DNA of 64,000 nucleotides from Chionoecetes opilio (GCA_016584305.1 JACEEZ010013467.1:196339-260338), one strand, 5' to 3'; positions 22,916 to 33,067 are shown, counted from the stretch's first letter. Numbers and translations are program-made. Notes: generated by a model from the sequence alone, not told the origin.

Positions 22916-24046
22916 TTAGTCACATTCATCATCAGTCTCACTACATACATCTACATCATTTTCATTGTCATCGAAGTCTGAGTCGAAGCAGGGCTCTGGA
23001 GTCTCAGCAACACTGTCGTCGTCGTCATCGGTTGGATAAGCAGAGTCAGGGAGAACAGAGTCTGGCATCTGGGAACCGGTGAACCACACAATTTGGTAGT
23101 CATTGTCCACGAGTTCCCATCCTTTTAACGACTCTTTGGGGATCACCTTGTCACATGCTGCATGTCATGTCATTGCCACAAAGTTGCTGCGATGTATCTT
23201 CTGCTTGATGACATTTTCACAGGGTGGAATACTGCTTGCATCTACACCCTTCAGACTTGCAAACGGCCCCTTGCCTTTCTTTGGTCCGAATGATTTCTCA
23301 AAACATAGGAACCTATGCTTGTTCAAGGGCATTACCTTCTTTGCACCATATATCTTGGCAGTATACTCTCAAGAAGCTTGCATGTTGGTTGATCTACTTC
23401 ACCCATTGCCAATGCAGAGAGAGCACCAAGGTAGACTTGATTGTCTTCAGCAATTTTCAGAGAGCGCTTTTTTCCTTTCCTGATGAAGGATGAGGTGTAA
23501 TCATATCCTGTGTAAACATGAATACCTGGCAGGGCTTCACAGACTTTGGACCCAATCTTGCTGGCTATGGCCGATATATTGCTGTAGCGCCTGTTATTTT
23601 GACCTTTTGGTGCCAACGTCCATCCACACAATGGTTTTCATATGATGGCAATGGTGTAAGAGAATAACAGCAACATCAGTATCTGAGGCCCTCACAACTA
23701 TGCCACCTGGCTGTTGGAGAGAGATATCTCCATCAATTGCATGGCGACAAATTCTTGTGTCTGCCTCTGGGTGGTTACAATCCAAGCGAGTAATTGGTGT
23801 AACTTCAACAAACCCACTGATTCCCCTGAACTGCACACAGCTTGTGTCTACACCAACATAGAGCTCCCTACCATTCAACTCTGCAAAATGCCACTTGTCT
23901 GCCCAATCTTTCACAAGAAAGCGGGGTGGGTAGTTGTTGTTTGAAGGATCAGCATTTAAAAAAAAATTCAAGGTTGCGGGGGCGAATTTGTTCTGCTGCT
24001 GTGATGAAATAAATGGTGTCCTCCACCCCACGGTGCTCACGTGCAT
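22916..24046 (-). pseudogene. FEN1/PIN-like nuclease-type protein of a mobile element, broken
   Basis: The minus strand encodes the C-terminal 370 or so residues of a protein family common in invertebrate repeats. The order of motifs is NHPEADTR (23,770-23,747), VVRASDTDV (23,695-23,669), WMDVGT (23,625-23,610), ALPGIHVYTGYDYTSSF (about 23,540-23,490), then a K/P-rich block and a very acidic C-terminus ending ETDDECD. E-x-x-AD, SDTD and G(C)DYT in this order resemble the metal-binding acids of FEN1/XPG-type nucleases; that reading is inference from motif order. There are three lesions: a frameshift near 23,610, a frameshift near 23,345, and TGA at 23,165-23,167. Family members usually have several hundred more N-terminal residues, which are missing. 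The palindromic Tc1 element begins only about 20 bp upstream of the first Met. The canonical Cys of GCDYT is Tyr here. Confidence 0.75.
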
Positions 24047-24343
24047 TATCCTTAATGGAAGGTTCTACAGTCGGCGCAAAAAAACTTAGGACGCCAAAAA
24101 ATTTGGGGCGGGAATAACGTCCTTAGCTGTTTTGACAATTTTGGTGGGAGCGATTTCATTTTTTTACGTTTTTTGTATATCTGGCAGTGTATTAGGGTCT
24201 CTGCTGTAGATTCCTCGCTCCTGCCCGCTCTGTATCTTCCAAGTCATCATTGGAAGAGGTTGTTGTGTTTGGCTCTCCAACCTTCCTACACCCCCATTTG
24301 CCCCTCCATCTTCTACCGCCTTCTCCAGATCTAATAAAGCATT

Positions 24344-24619
24344 ATGCCGGGCAAATCTCTATCAATTGTGAAGAAGACACATATAGTAACCTTGTATCGA
24401 AGTGGGAAAACAATTGGCCAGATAGCGAGGGAGATGTGTGTTTCCAAACATACCGTCTCGGTGTGGTGCAGGCGGGCGCAAGATGGTGAGTTAAGGACTG
24501 TTTTGGCGTGGAAGAAAGGGTCAGGGCGGCCAAGAAAAACTTCAAAGAAGACTAATCAACTGCTCAAAATGATTAATGACATCAACAAACCTTATGAGCA
24601 GTTGATCAGTCTTCTTTGA
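24344..24619 (+). pseudogene. Tc1-like transposase N-terminus (HTH), left arm
   Basis: This is a 91-codon frame. Residues about 5-55 form a helix-turn-helix of the Tc1/Tc3 transposase type (IVTLYRSGKTIGQIAREMCV, then SKHTVSVWCRR), followed by a basic GSGRPRKTSKKT hook. The domain normally binds the terminal repeat. The frame runs through the palindrome centre and stops; the DDE catalytic domain is missing. Nearly identical to the opposite-strand copy in the right arm. Confidence 0.85.
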
Positions 24620-24817
24620 AGTTTTTCTTGGCCGCCCTGACCCTTTCTTCCACGCCAAAACAGTCCTTAACTCACCATCTTGCACCCGCCTGCACCACAC
24701 CGAGACGGTATGTTTGGAAACACACATCTCCCTCGCTATCTGGCCAATTGTTTTCCCACTTCGATACAAGGTTACTATATGTGTCTTCTTCACAATTGAT
24801 AGAGATTTGCCCGGCAT
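24542..24817 (-). pseudogene. Tc1-like transposase N-terminus (HTH), right arm
   Basis: This is the mirror copy of the frame at 24,344-24,619: the same 91-codon length, differing at a handful of residues (RRVQDG against RRAQDG, and the last 20 residues across the centre). The few differences between arms date the duplication as recent or the arms as gene-converted. Confidence 0.85.
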
Positions 24818-25096
24818 AATGCTTTATTAGACCTGGAAAAGGCGGTAGAAGATGGAGGGGCGAATGGGGGTGCGGGAAGGTTGGAGAACCAAACACAACA
24901 ACCTCTTCCTATGATGACTTGGAAGATCCAGAGCGGGCAGGAGCGAGGAATCTACAGAGAAACCCTAATGCCTAATGCCAGATATACAAAAAACATAAAA
25001 AAATTCAATTGCTCCCACCGAAATTGTCAAAACAGCTAAGGACGTTATTCCCGCCCCAAGTTTTTTGGCATCCTAAGTTTTTTTGCGCCGACTGTA

Positions 25097-25395
25097 CATA
25101 TGTATCAAAGACAATTTCTACCCGGTTTGAATTTTACAATAGATTGTTCAGCATTTAAAGACAAAATGTTTTAAACATAAGTGCACATCATTCTCAATCT
25201 AATTGTTAATGTCCTACAGCCTCACTCATTCACTAAATTTTCTTTTAGTTAAGAAATTAAGTTTTAGAGGGAATACATTTTAAAATTACAATGGACGGAG
25301 TATAGTACTAAAAACAGCTGATGAACAATGAAGAACTGAACATTGAACTCCAGAGTGTAAATATGACGTACTTATAACACAACTCATCTTTCTTA
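25097..25395. other. Spacer in element L, no gene seen
   Basis: AT-rich text between the Tc1-type insertion and the right arm of L. It is where the N-terminal part of the FEN1-like protein would be expected, but no matching frame is visible. Confidence 0.5.
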
Positions 25396-25879
25396 AACAA
25401 AAATGCCGGGGAATATATTTTCATAAGTTATGTAATTTGGATAAGTTATGTAGTGTCATTCACCAGCATGAGTTTCAACCTTATTCTCAAAATTGTAATT
25501 AAAAACCTACTGAACCCTCCAAAAGAACCCTTCTTAATTAAATGGAAACCCCTGAAAATATTGTCTCTTAAGGTTGTTATTTCAAATTAGGGATGCAAAA
25601 GATATAAGCCATGTGAAATTCAGCATTGTTCTCTAAAATGTAATTATAACCTATTTTTGACCCTGCCTGACCCTGTCTGACGTTTCTTAAAGTAATCGTC
25701 CAGACCCATTTTTTTTTTTCCTAATTATGTTTAATGTACATTCAAAACACCTAATCCACCAAAAATAATTGATTTCCAGGCCTTATTTCCGTAAAAACAC
25801 GACTTTTGTAAAAAGCGCGCGAAAAATTCTTCCCGCCAACAGGGTTACAAATGTTATTGATGACGTCAGAAGAGTAAGT

Positions 25880-26001
25880 CCCTCTCTCTCTCTCTCTCCT
25901 TCCTTTCCTTTCCTTCTCTCTCTCTCTCTCTCCTTTCCTTTCCTTTCCCTTCTCTTCTCTTCTCTTCTCTTCTCTTCTCTTCTCTTCTCTTCTCTTCTCT
26001 T

Positions 26002-26049
<48 letters not shown>

Positions 26050-26115
26050 CTCTCTCTCCTCCTTCTCTTCTCTCCTCTCTCTCTCCTTTCTCTCTCTCTC
26101 TCTCTCTCTCTTCCT

Positions 26116-26196
<81 letters not shown>

Positions 26197-26296
26197 CTCT
26201 CTTCTCTCTCCTTCCTTTCCTTTCCCTTCTCTCTCTCTCTCTCTCCTTCCTTTCCTTTCCCTCTCTCTCTCTCTCTCTTCATTTCTCTCTCTTCTT

Positions 26297-26384
<88 letters not shown>

Positions 26385-26445
26385 TCCTTTCCCTTCTCTC
26401 TCTCTCTCCTTCCTTTCCCTTCTCTCTCTTTCTCTCCTTTCTTTC
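25880..26445. repeat. (TC)n tract with CCTTTCCTTT interruptions
   Basis: About 560 bp of TC dinucleotides, TCTTC pentamers and TTCCTTTCC blocks. Long open frames on both strands are composition artefacts. Confidence 0.97.
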
Positions 26446-27393
26446 TTTTTCATCTATTTCTTCTCCCTCCTCCTCTTCATTCTCCCTCTTCATCCTCCAC
26501 GAGAGAGAGAGAGAAAAATTAAGGAGAGAGAGAAGGGAAAGGAAGGAGAGAGTGTTACCCTTCTTAGTATGGTTATTTTATGGATAACGGGTTCACTCCA
26601 TGTTGATAGTGGTTGACTAACCTGTAAAGGGGTGATTGCCGGATGACGCCCTCTTGACGGGCAGGTAACTTGCTTCGTTGCCCAGAGGTACACGTCATAT
26701 AAAGTGGTATGTATGGGCTTAACGTGGTCGAGCGGTTCTTATGTAATTTATAAGTATTCTTAGTGCCAAAGGATTCGAGTAAGACAATATACTACAAAAT
26801 ATATATATTGTATATATATGTACACTTGTGAAGGTTTATACATTAATAATGTCACGCTGTTCGTTAAGTAACGGCCAATGAAACTAATGTCTAATAGACA
26901 GAGCCGGGAACAGTTAATAACGTGACAAGGTACTCCACACCCCCAGGTGTGGGGTACACACAGACACCCAGGAAGGTGTGAGTGAGTAGGAGCGCAAGGC
27001 TAACGCGTCCCCTCTCGTTCTCTGTGTTCTGTCTGTCTCCTCCGGCCAGTTGCAGCATATAAGGAAGGGAGGACGGAAGTGGCAGGTTCCGGTGGACATG
27101 TCTCTCAGGCCTGTTGCACTCTCGTAAGCGTCATCATCCTTGGGCAGAGCGCTGAGATGACACACACACAACTTGTGTGTGCAGTCCGGAGCCAGGGGCG
27201 AGGTGTGTCTATGTGTTGCATCAAGACACCGGGTTGACTGTCCACTTCATTCTTATGGGCCATGGCGTGATACTTCGTCAACGTAACCTCATCAAAAGGT
27301 GTCAGCACTCAGCATCCGCTAGGCGACACTCAGACACTCGGACATCCTGTCTTAGTATAGATTAACACATAAATATATAATCAGTACGCTAAT

Positions 27394-27394
27394 A

Positions 27395-27461
<67 letters not shown>

Positions 27462-27468
27462 GAAAGGA

Positions 27469-27536
<68 letters not shown>

Positions 27537-27546
27537 AGGGAAAGGA

Positions 27547-27579
<33 letters not shown>
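27394..27579. repeat. (GA)n tract with GAAGGGAAAGGAAG blocks
   Basis: This is the complement of the 25,880-26,445 tract in motif, forming an inverted low-complexity pair inside B1. Confidence 0.97.
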
Positions 27580-27581
<2 letters not shown>

Positions 27582-29035
27582 CACAACTGTCTTGCTGCAC
27601 CCATAAAGGATGCATGCATGTGGCATATTGCAAAAAAAATCTAACACCCAAAAATCTTCAAGTACTATATTTATCTCTTGTGTTAGCGTGCTTCTGATCA
27701 GCGCGCTTCCTTTTGTGACGTCACCGAGCCGTGGCACATCGTCTGCTTGTCGTGAGGGGCGTTTTGGAAGCTCGGGGAATTTGCAGATTTTTATTGCGGA
27801 TTATTTAAAAACGGCTGACTGGATGCAAAAAGTGAAGACATATTGTTGATATACTCGTTAATGGCTATAATTTGATTGCATTAAATCAGGAATGATGAAA
27901 TGGTCTGGACGATTACTTTAAGCAAAAATGCCAGCGAATATATTTTCTGAAGTTATGTAATTTGGATAGGTTATGTAATGTCATTCACCAGTAGGAGTTT
28001 CAACTTTGTTCTCGAAAGTGTAATTGAAAACCAATATTGAACCCTCCAAAAGAACCCTTCTTAAATGGAAACCCCAGACATTTAGTTTTCTTAAGTTGCA
28101 TATTTCACTTCAGTAGTATAATGGTATTCATCCATATTAATTTAAGTCTTGTTCTCCAAAGTGTAAATAAAGAACTATTTTGGGGGGGACTTGGGGCCCT
28201 GCCCCCTCTAAACCCCAGGAATGTTCAACTTAAGAAATGGGTTTTTTTCATTCCCGTATTAATAGCAATCAATTAAAATTATCAAACCTTTCGTTCCCAA
28301 AAGTGTAAATGAACTCCAGTGGGCTCCCTAACTATACGTCATGGCGGAGAGGTAACTAATCCGCTCAGTAACTGTTCAAAGATACACACTCTGGTTTCCT
28401 TGCCAGACATACATTTTCAATGCAAAAACCCCATGTTTCTAGCTTTTAGAGGATCCAGATTACCATTACTAATATGGGGGGCTCACACGGGACCTTTAAT
28501 TCTGGCCCGCAAACCTTTAAATAACGGCACTAGACATTTAAATTGGTGCGGACGAGTTGCCCCTGGCAATGTTCTAAGAGAATATGGCAAAAAGTAAGAA
28601 ACTAATATTTTAAGGTGAACAAGCTTAGATGCTCCCCTTAACAAGATCTCCCCAGTGCATCTATCCGTTCTTTCTTAGCAAAGCACGTTTTTGAGATATA
28701 ATAAGATTTTTGACCTTTATAACACTGATTTATTGGATTGTTTATTGATGAAATTTTAATCTGTTCATACCAGAGGGACCACACTGTCACCACAGTCGGA
28801 AGCTGAATCGCTTATACTAAATACCGTTTTCGCCTAGCTGCTACGGTTCTTGAGATATTAATGAAAATGTGTTTTTCACATTTTCCAAGGATTTGCTTTA
28901 AAAATTTGGCCAATTTTGTTTCCCACCAGATGGTGATGACACTTGGTTTCTATTAGCTTTCGTACGTGCTGATCACGAATCTGGACTTAGTTTTTCGATA
29001 TATGGTTTTGAAATATCTTTTTGGGCCGTTCTCAG

Positions 29036-29036
<1 letters not shown>

Positions 29037-29096
<60 letters not shown>
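29037..29096. repeat. (TA)n microsatellite
   Basis: Thirty TA units between the right end of J and the left end of the pogo-type element. Confidence 0.97.
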
Positions 29097-29099
<3 letters not shown>

Positions 29100-29215
29100 G
29101 GAGGTCCTGAAGATACGAGCAGTTAGGTTCCACCTGGCATACTCGTAAAGCGAAATCTCGTATAACGAAACACATAACTAATGGTAAAATATAGGTTTGG
29201 TTCCAGGACCCCATC

Positions 29216-29246
<31 letters not shown>

Positions 29247-30150
29247 TTCAAGCTAAAATAAACTCTAGCAAACACAACAAACACACAGCGTCTATATTAC
29301 CCAGACTGTACTACCTATTCTGTAGAAAAAGCATTCTGAAAGAGAAAATAGCACACAAAATAACATAACTGCACATTAATTAAACATAAAACATAAATGA
29401 TGTCATCAAGCTCATCATCAGTCACCAGCCAATGATAAACAATTTTTTAAACTTCTCGACCAATCACAAGTCAGCGAGACATATTTCCGGGCAAGAATGG
29501 CATGCCAGACTGCCTCTCTCCGCCTTCTGTCCCCGTCATCTCAAACTAATTCTCGTTTTATTTGGAATGCTTGCGTTTTAAGGAGTTTTAATGTATCAGA
29601 TAGTAAGATATATAAGTAAGGAGCCTGTGTTGCTAGTGTTTTGGTGGTAGAAGGTGTGTGTGTGGGTTGAAATAGTGAATATTTGTGTTATGGGGTGGCT
29701 CCGCGGCAAGAATTTCTCCGTCACTCACTGCCCCGCCATCAGTCACCTCATCATAACATCTTTAAATCACCCTTATTTAAGGTGACACACGGTGTTACAC
29801 TGATATAGATAATGACACGTGTATATAACATCTCACCATAATCACTAAGTTGTATAATAACGAGTAATAAGACTTTTAATCCTGCCCAAACCTACCGTGG
29901 CGGAGGAGCTGGCGGCTCCAGCGGCGCCGCCACTCAAAACTTTTGAGTAAAAACCCGCCGTCATCCGCCTCACCTGTGCCTTCCTGAAGACAGTCAGCTC
30001 CCACGCCTGTGATAGCACCATAGGATATCACCAGGGATCATAGGATTCCTCAAGGGGTTCTCGCTCCCCTACTAAATATTACCAAAGACATCTATCTCCC
30101 TTGGTCTAATGGTGTTGATATCCACCTCACGGGGTTCATGGGCCAGCTTC

Positions 30151-30187
<37 letters not shown>

Positions 30188-30642
30188 GCTGCCAAAGGCC
30201 GCGCTGCCAAACGTGGATGAGTCCCTTGCTTGTATTTCATCTCTTTACTCATATATATGAATGATATCCATCCAAATGCAATCATATGTCTACATTCACC
30301 TAGAGAAATGATATTTCATAGCATACCAAACAATAATAAGCGAGCCTGGAGACTTCCTACCTCTGCTAATACCAGTCTCGAGCAGTCGTTGGCCAGTCTG
30401 CACGTTATTTTCAGATTGAAATTATCGTATAACCTTAGGTAAAATCATATAGTCAGTAAATGTTTATAATTTTAGTAAATAACTTGTAATTTACTTTAGT
30501 AAATAACTTGGTAATTTTACTCACCCTAGTTTGAATGTCGTAACATTGGATTTTCGATCTCGTATATTGAAAATAGACCCTAATTTACACATCTCATATC
30601 ATCGGATTCTCGTATATCGAATGCTCATATAACGGGACCTCC

Positions 30643-30645
<3 letters not shown>
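29097..30645. mobile_element. Pogo/Tigger-type element P1 (TIR CAGGGAGGTCC)
   Basis: The left end is CAGGGAGGTCCTGAAGATAC and the right end is the complement of CAGGGAGGTCCCGTTATATG. Inner text on both sides has the ACTCGTATAACG style of pogo-family ends. Flanks are TA microsatellites, so the TA duplication cannot be proved. It contains A(25), a CTG tract at 30,155-30,187 and no transposase I can recognise; one 70-codon frame at 30,230-30,442 is unassigned. A second copy lies at 35,259-37,476. Confidence 0.75.
30155..30187. repeat. (CTG)n, 11 units
   Basis: Uninterrupted CTG/GCT triplets inside P1. Confidence 0.95.
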
Positions 30646-30689
<44 letters not shown>

Positions 30690-30778
30690 ATATATATATA
30701 AAAGTTGATTTTTCTTGTAGATTCATCATGAAGTTTCAGGGACAGAGACACTCGGTATACTTGGGTTGTTTATGCAAC

Positions 30779-30805
30779 GTTTCGCAAGGCACTTGGCATC
30801 ATCAG
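30779..30805 (-). ncRNA. Hammerhead-ribozyme-like core, left arm
   Basis: The mirror copy on the minus strand: CTGATGA (30,805-30,799) and GAAAC (30,783-30,779). Stem II is less perfect (GCCAAG against CTTGC). Same reservations as for the right-arm copy. Confidence 0.3.
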
Positions 30806-30861
30806 GCTAAAAATAGTTAAAATTTAATATATTGAATATATTAATTTTAACTATTTTTAGC

Positions 30862-30888
30862 CTGATGATGCCAATGCCTTGGCGAAAC
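30862..30888 (+). ncRNA. Hammerhead-ribozyme-like core, right arm
   Basis: CTGATGA (30,862-30,868) is followed by a possible 5-bp stem GCCAA/TTGGC with loop TGCC, then GAAAC (30,884-30,888) and a GTTG/CAAC hairpin. CUGAUGA, stem II, GAAA is the conserved hammerhead core known from Penelope-like elements. One extra T lies between CTGATGA and the stem, and no clear NUH cleavage triplet follows, so activity is doubtful. Confidence 0.35.
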
Positions 30889-30953
30889 GTTGATAAACAA
30901 CCCCAAGTATACCGAGTTCTCTGTCACCCTGAAACTTCATGATATCTATATAT

Positions 30954-30999
<46 letters not shown>

Positions 31000-31003
31000 T
31001 ATA

Positions 31004-31338
31004 TTTTTTTTTTAATACATCTTGGCCTATAGCGCCTGTAGGCAGTGACCTCCAGGGGCGGGATGGTAGGCCCTGGAGGCTCACTTGAGGGCTGTGATGG
31101 TTGGCCCTCGCCCGTGGTGGCGCAGGCAGGATTGTTATAGTGACGCCTGTGATTAGAGGCTCATGCCGCCCCCGTGTCCTCCGATGCACTCTCAATCGAA
31201 GGTAGAGTTGATGGGCAGCATGTGGGTGTTCTTAGGCCACTCGACGGTGCAGAAAGGTTTTGGTTTTCTAAAGGGATCAAACTCGGGTCACCGAGAATGC
31301 CAGTCGGAGACGCTAACCACTCCGCTACCGCCTCCCCA
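31004..31338 (-). mobile_element. tRNA-derived SINE, copy 1
   Basis: Read on the minus strand it begins GGGGAGGCGGTAGCGGAGTGG, giving an A-box-like TAGCGGAGTGG. It then has GAGTTTGATCCC, a B-box-like motif about 40 bp on. These are the internal RNA polymerase III promoter boxes of tRNA genes. The body runs to CCACCCCTGGAGGTCACTGCC-type text and ends in a run of A (T on the plus strand, 31,004-31,013). Other copies: 36,672-37,086 (plus) and 35,943-36,076 (minus, 3-prime part). Confidence 0.82.
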
Positions 31339-31639
31339 ATACGCAGCCTACTGCGTAATGGCGTCCAGTCACACCAGTGTGGTTTGGGATTATTTTGAGA
31401 TTATCACTAATGATATTGCAAAGCATAAACTTTGCAATAATAATTATTCATGCAAGATATTATCATGTAAGTATTCGTGTAAGAGTGGTTCCTCATCCCG
31501 CAACCTGGAAACATAGAAAATTGAATGGAATTTACTTTGGACATTCATATTTTTATGGTTGAACTCTTAAAATACAAACAAAATATTTCAGTTACTGGTA
31601 TGATATAAAAAATAGTGTATTACTTGAAATAGTATGTAA

Positions 31640-32983
31640 TATTCGAAATTTGCATTCGCATTCGCGAATATTAAAACCAAATATTCGCATTCGCGAATTT
31701 AAAACCAAATATTCGCATTTGCGAATTTAAAACCAAATATTCACATTCGCGAATTTAAAACCAAATATTCGCATTCACGAATTTAAAACCAAATATTCGC
31801 ATTCGCGAATTTAAAACCAAATATTCGCATTCGCGAATTTAAAACCAAATATTTGCATTTGCGAATTTAAAACCAAATATTCACATTCGCAAATTTAAAA
31901 CCAAATATTCACATTCGCGAATTTAAAACCAAATATTCACATTCGCGAATTTAAAACCAAATATTCACATTCGCGAATTTAAAACCAAATATTCGCATTC
32001 GCGAATTTAAAACCAAATATTCACATTAGCGAATTTAAAACCAAATATTCACATTCGCGAATTTAAAACCAAATATTCGCATTCGCGAATTTAAAACCAA
32101 ATATTCACATACGCGAATTTAAAACCAAATATTCGCATTCGCGAATTTAAAACCAAATATTCGCATTCGCGAATTTAAAACCAAATATTCACATTCGCGA
32201 ATTTAAAACCAAATATTCGCATTCGCGAATTTAAAACTAAATATTCACATTCGCGAATTTAAAACCAAATATTCACATTCGCGAATTTAAAACCAAATAT
32301 TCACATTCGCGAATTTAAAACCAAATATTAACATTCGCGAATTTAAAACCAAATATTCGCATTCGCGAATTTAAAACCAAATATTCACATTCGCGAATTT
32401 AAAACCAAATATTAACATTCGCGAATTTAAAACCAAATATTCGCATTCGCGAATTTAAAACCAAATATTCACATTCGCGAATTTAAAACCAAATATTCGC
32501 ATTCGCGAATTTAAAACCAAATATTCGCATTCGCGAATTTAAAACCAAATATTCACATTCGCGAATTTAAAACCAAATATTCGCATTCGCGAATTTAAAA
32601 CCAAATATTCACATTCGCGAATTTAAAACCAAATATTCGCATTCGCGCATTTAAAACCAAATATTCACATTCGCGAATTTAAAACCAAATATTCACATTC
32701 GCGAATTTAAAACCAAATATTCGCATTCGCGAATTTAAAACTAAATATTCGCATTCGCGAATTTAAAACCAAATATTCGCATTCGCGAATTTAAAACCAA
32801 ATATTCGCATTCGCGAATTTAAAACCAAATATTCACATTCGCGAATTTAAAACCAAATATTCGCATTCGCGCATTTAAAACCAAATATTCACATTCGCGA
32901 ATTTAAAACCAAATATTCACATTCGCGAATTTAAAACCAAATATTCACATTCGCGAATTTAAAACCAAATATTCGCATTCGCA

Positions 32984-32985
<2 letters not shown>
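31640..32985. repeat. 28-bp satellite array, about 48 units
   Basis: The unit is ACCAAATATTCGCATTCGCG followed by AATTTAAA; the period counted between successive CC is 28. The unit contains the palindrome TTCGCGAA. Most variation is at one site, ATTCGCATT against ATTCACATT, plus rare TTAACATT and GCGCATTT variants. The array is flanked on the right by TA repeats. There is no coding frame, and the spacing of unique spacers expected of CRISPR is absent. Confidence 0.97.
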
Positions 32986-33025
<40 letters not shown>

Positions 33026-33035
33026 TATATAATTA

Positions 33036-33065
<30 letters not shown>
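32986..33065. repeat. (TA)n microsatellite
   Basis: TATATA runs with a few ATAATA interruptions, joining the 28-bp satellite to the next MITE. Confidence 0.95.

Positions 33066-33067
<2 letters not shown>

Larger units (their letters stand above)
24068..25094. mobile_element. Palindromic Tc1/mariner-type element with two HTH halves
   Basis: TA at 24,066-24,067 and 25,095-25,096 flanks ends CAGTCGGCGCAAAAAAACTT and its complement. Almost the entire 1,027 bp is an inverted repeat centred at about 24,580: left arm 24,068-24,565, right arm 24,597-25,094. Each arm holds the same start of a Tc1-like transposase, so the element is two 5-prime ends fused head to head. The catalytic half is absent, making it non-autonomous. 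It sits in L just upstream of the FEN1-like gene. Confidence 0.92.
25691..27917. mobile_element. Element B1: TTAA insertion, TIR AGTAATCGTCCAGACC
   Basis: TTAA at 25,687-25,690 and 27,918-27,921 flanks inverted ends AGTAATCGTCCAGACC. The empty site (TTTCTTAAGCAAAAATGC) is present in the other arm of L near 22,117. The left 170 bp and right 340 bp match element B2 at 47,325-48,754, including GCGCGCGAAAA and TGATGACGT on the left and TGACGTCACCGAGCC and AAAAACGGCTGACTGGATGC on the right. The middle differs: large TC and GA tracts enclose a unique 880-bp core (26,500-27,390) in which I recognise no gene. Confidence 0.88.
21706..28330. mobile_element. Element L: foldback-like, long TIRs, FEN1-like gene
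   Basis: TAGGGGAGCCCACTGGAGTT at 21,706 is matched inverted by CCAGTGGGCTCCCTA ending at 28,330. The inverted arms run about 700 bp: 21,706-22,410 against 28,330-27,922 plus 25,686-25,396, the latter two split by insertion B1. The arms contain degenerate direct subrepeats recurring every 150-280 bp, for example TTTACACTTTGGAGAACAA and GGTGAATGACATTACATAAC. Long inverted ends built from subrepeats are the Foldback architecture. The middle carries the minus-strand FEN1-like pseudogene. A TA at each end may be the target duplication. The native size without guests is about 3.4 kb. Confidence 0.72.
20415..28637. mobile_element. Element A: 8.2-kb composite TTAA insertion
   Basis: TTAA at 20,411-20,414 and 28,638-28,641 flanks the 13-bp inverted end GGGGAGCATCTAA. 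The empty site AGCTTAACGAGATC is recoverable from the left arm of J (18,810-18,825, complement). Inside lie a cysteine-rich coding remnant (21,091-21,655) and the foldback-like element L, itself interrupted twice. Without its guests A is about 1.6 kb. TTAA duplication is typical of piggyBac and Kolobok transposons; with no DDE domain visible the family is open. Confidence 0.82.
18412..29036. mobile_element. Element J: 1.6-kb palindromic element split by two TTAA insertions
   Basis: The outer ends are AGCTGAGAACGGC (18,412) and GCCGTTCTCAGCT (ending 29,036). The left arm 18,412-19,045 pairs with three separated right-arm pieces: 19,408-19,494, 20,259-20,414 and 28,638-29,036. Rejoining them at TTAA restores the complement of the left arm (for example TTCTTGTTAATAAGAATTG and CTCGTTAAGCTGGAC). 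J is therefore older than elements C and A. Its native length is about 1.6 kb and it has no recognisable gene. GA microsatellites lie in the loop near 19,045 and 19,275. Confidence 0.85.
30725..30944. repeat. 220-bp palindrome flanked by TA tracts
   Basis: Arms of about 105 bp (ATCATGAAGTTTCAGGG to its complement ending 30,944) meet at an AT-rich centre near 30,835. Mismatches are few. It is bordered by TA microsatellites at 30,646-30,700 and 30,948-31,003. Both arms contain a hammerhead-like core. Confidence 0.9.

Noticed and set aside
25769..26587. Long open frames (272 codons plus, 236 and 195 codons minus) over the TC tract
   Set aside because: They are Ser/Leu or Arg/Glu strings produced by TC/GA dinucleotides; no protein-like composition outside the repeat.
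26552..27367. Possible solo LTR (TGTTA ... TAACA) in the core of B1
   Set aside because: No matching 4-6 bp target duplication and no second copy; the short inverted ends could be chance.
31640..32985. CRISPR-like appearance of the 28-bp repeat
   Set aside because: There are no spacers; units are directly adjacent, and the context is eukaryotic satellite.
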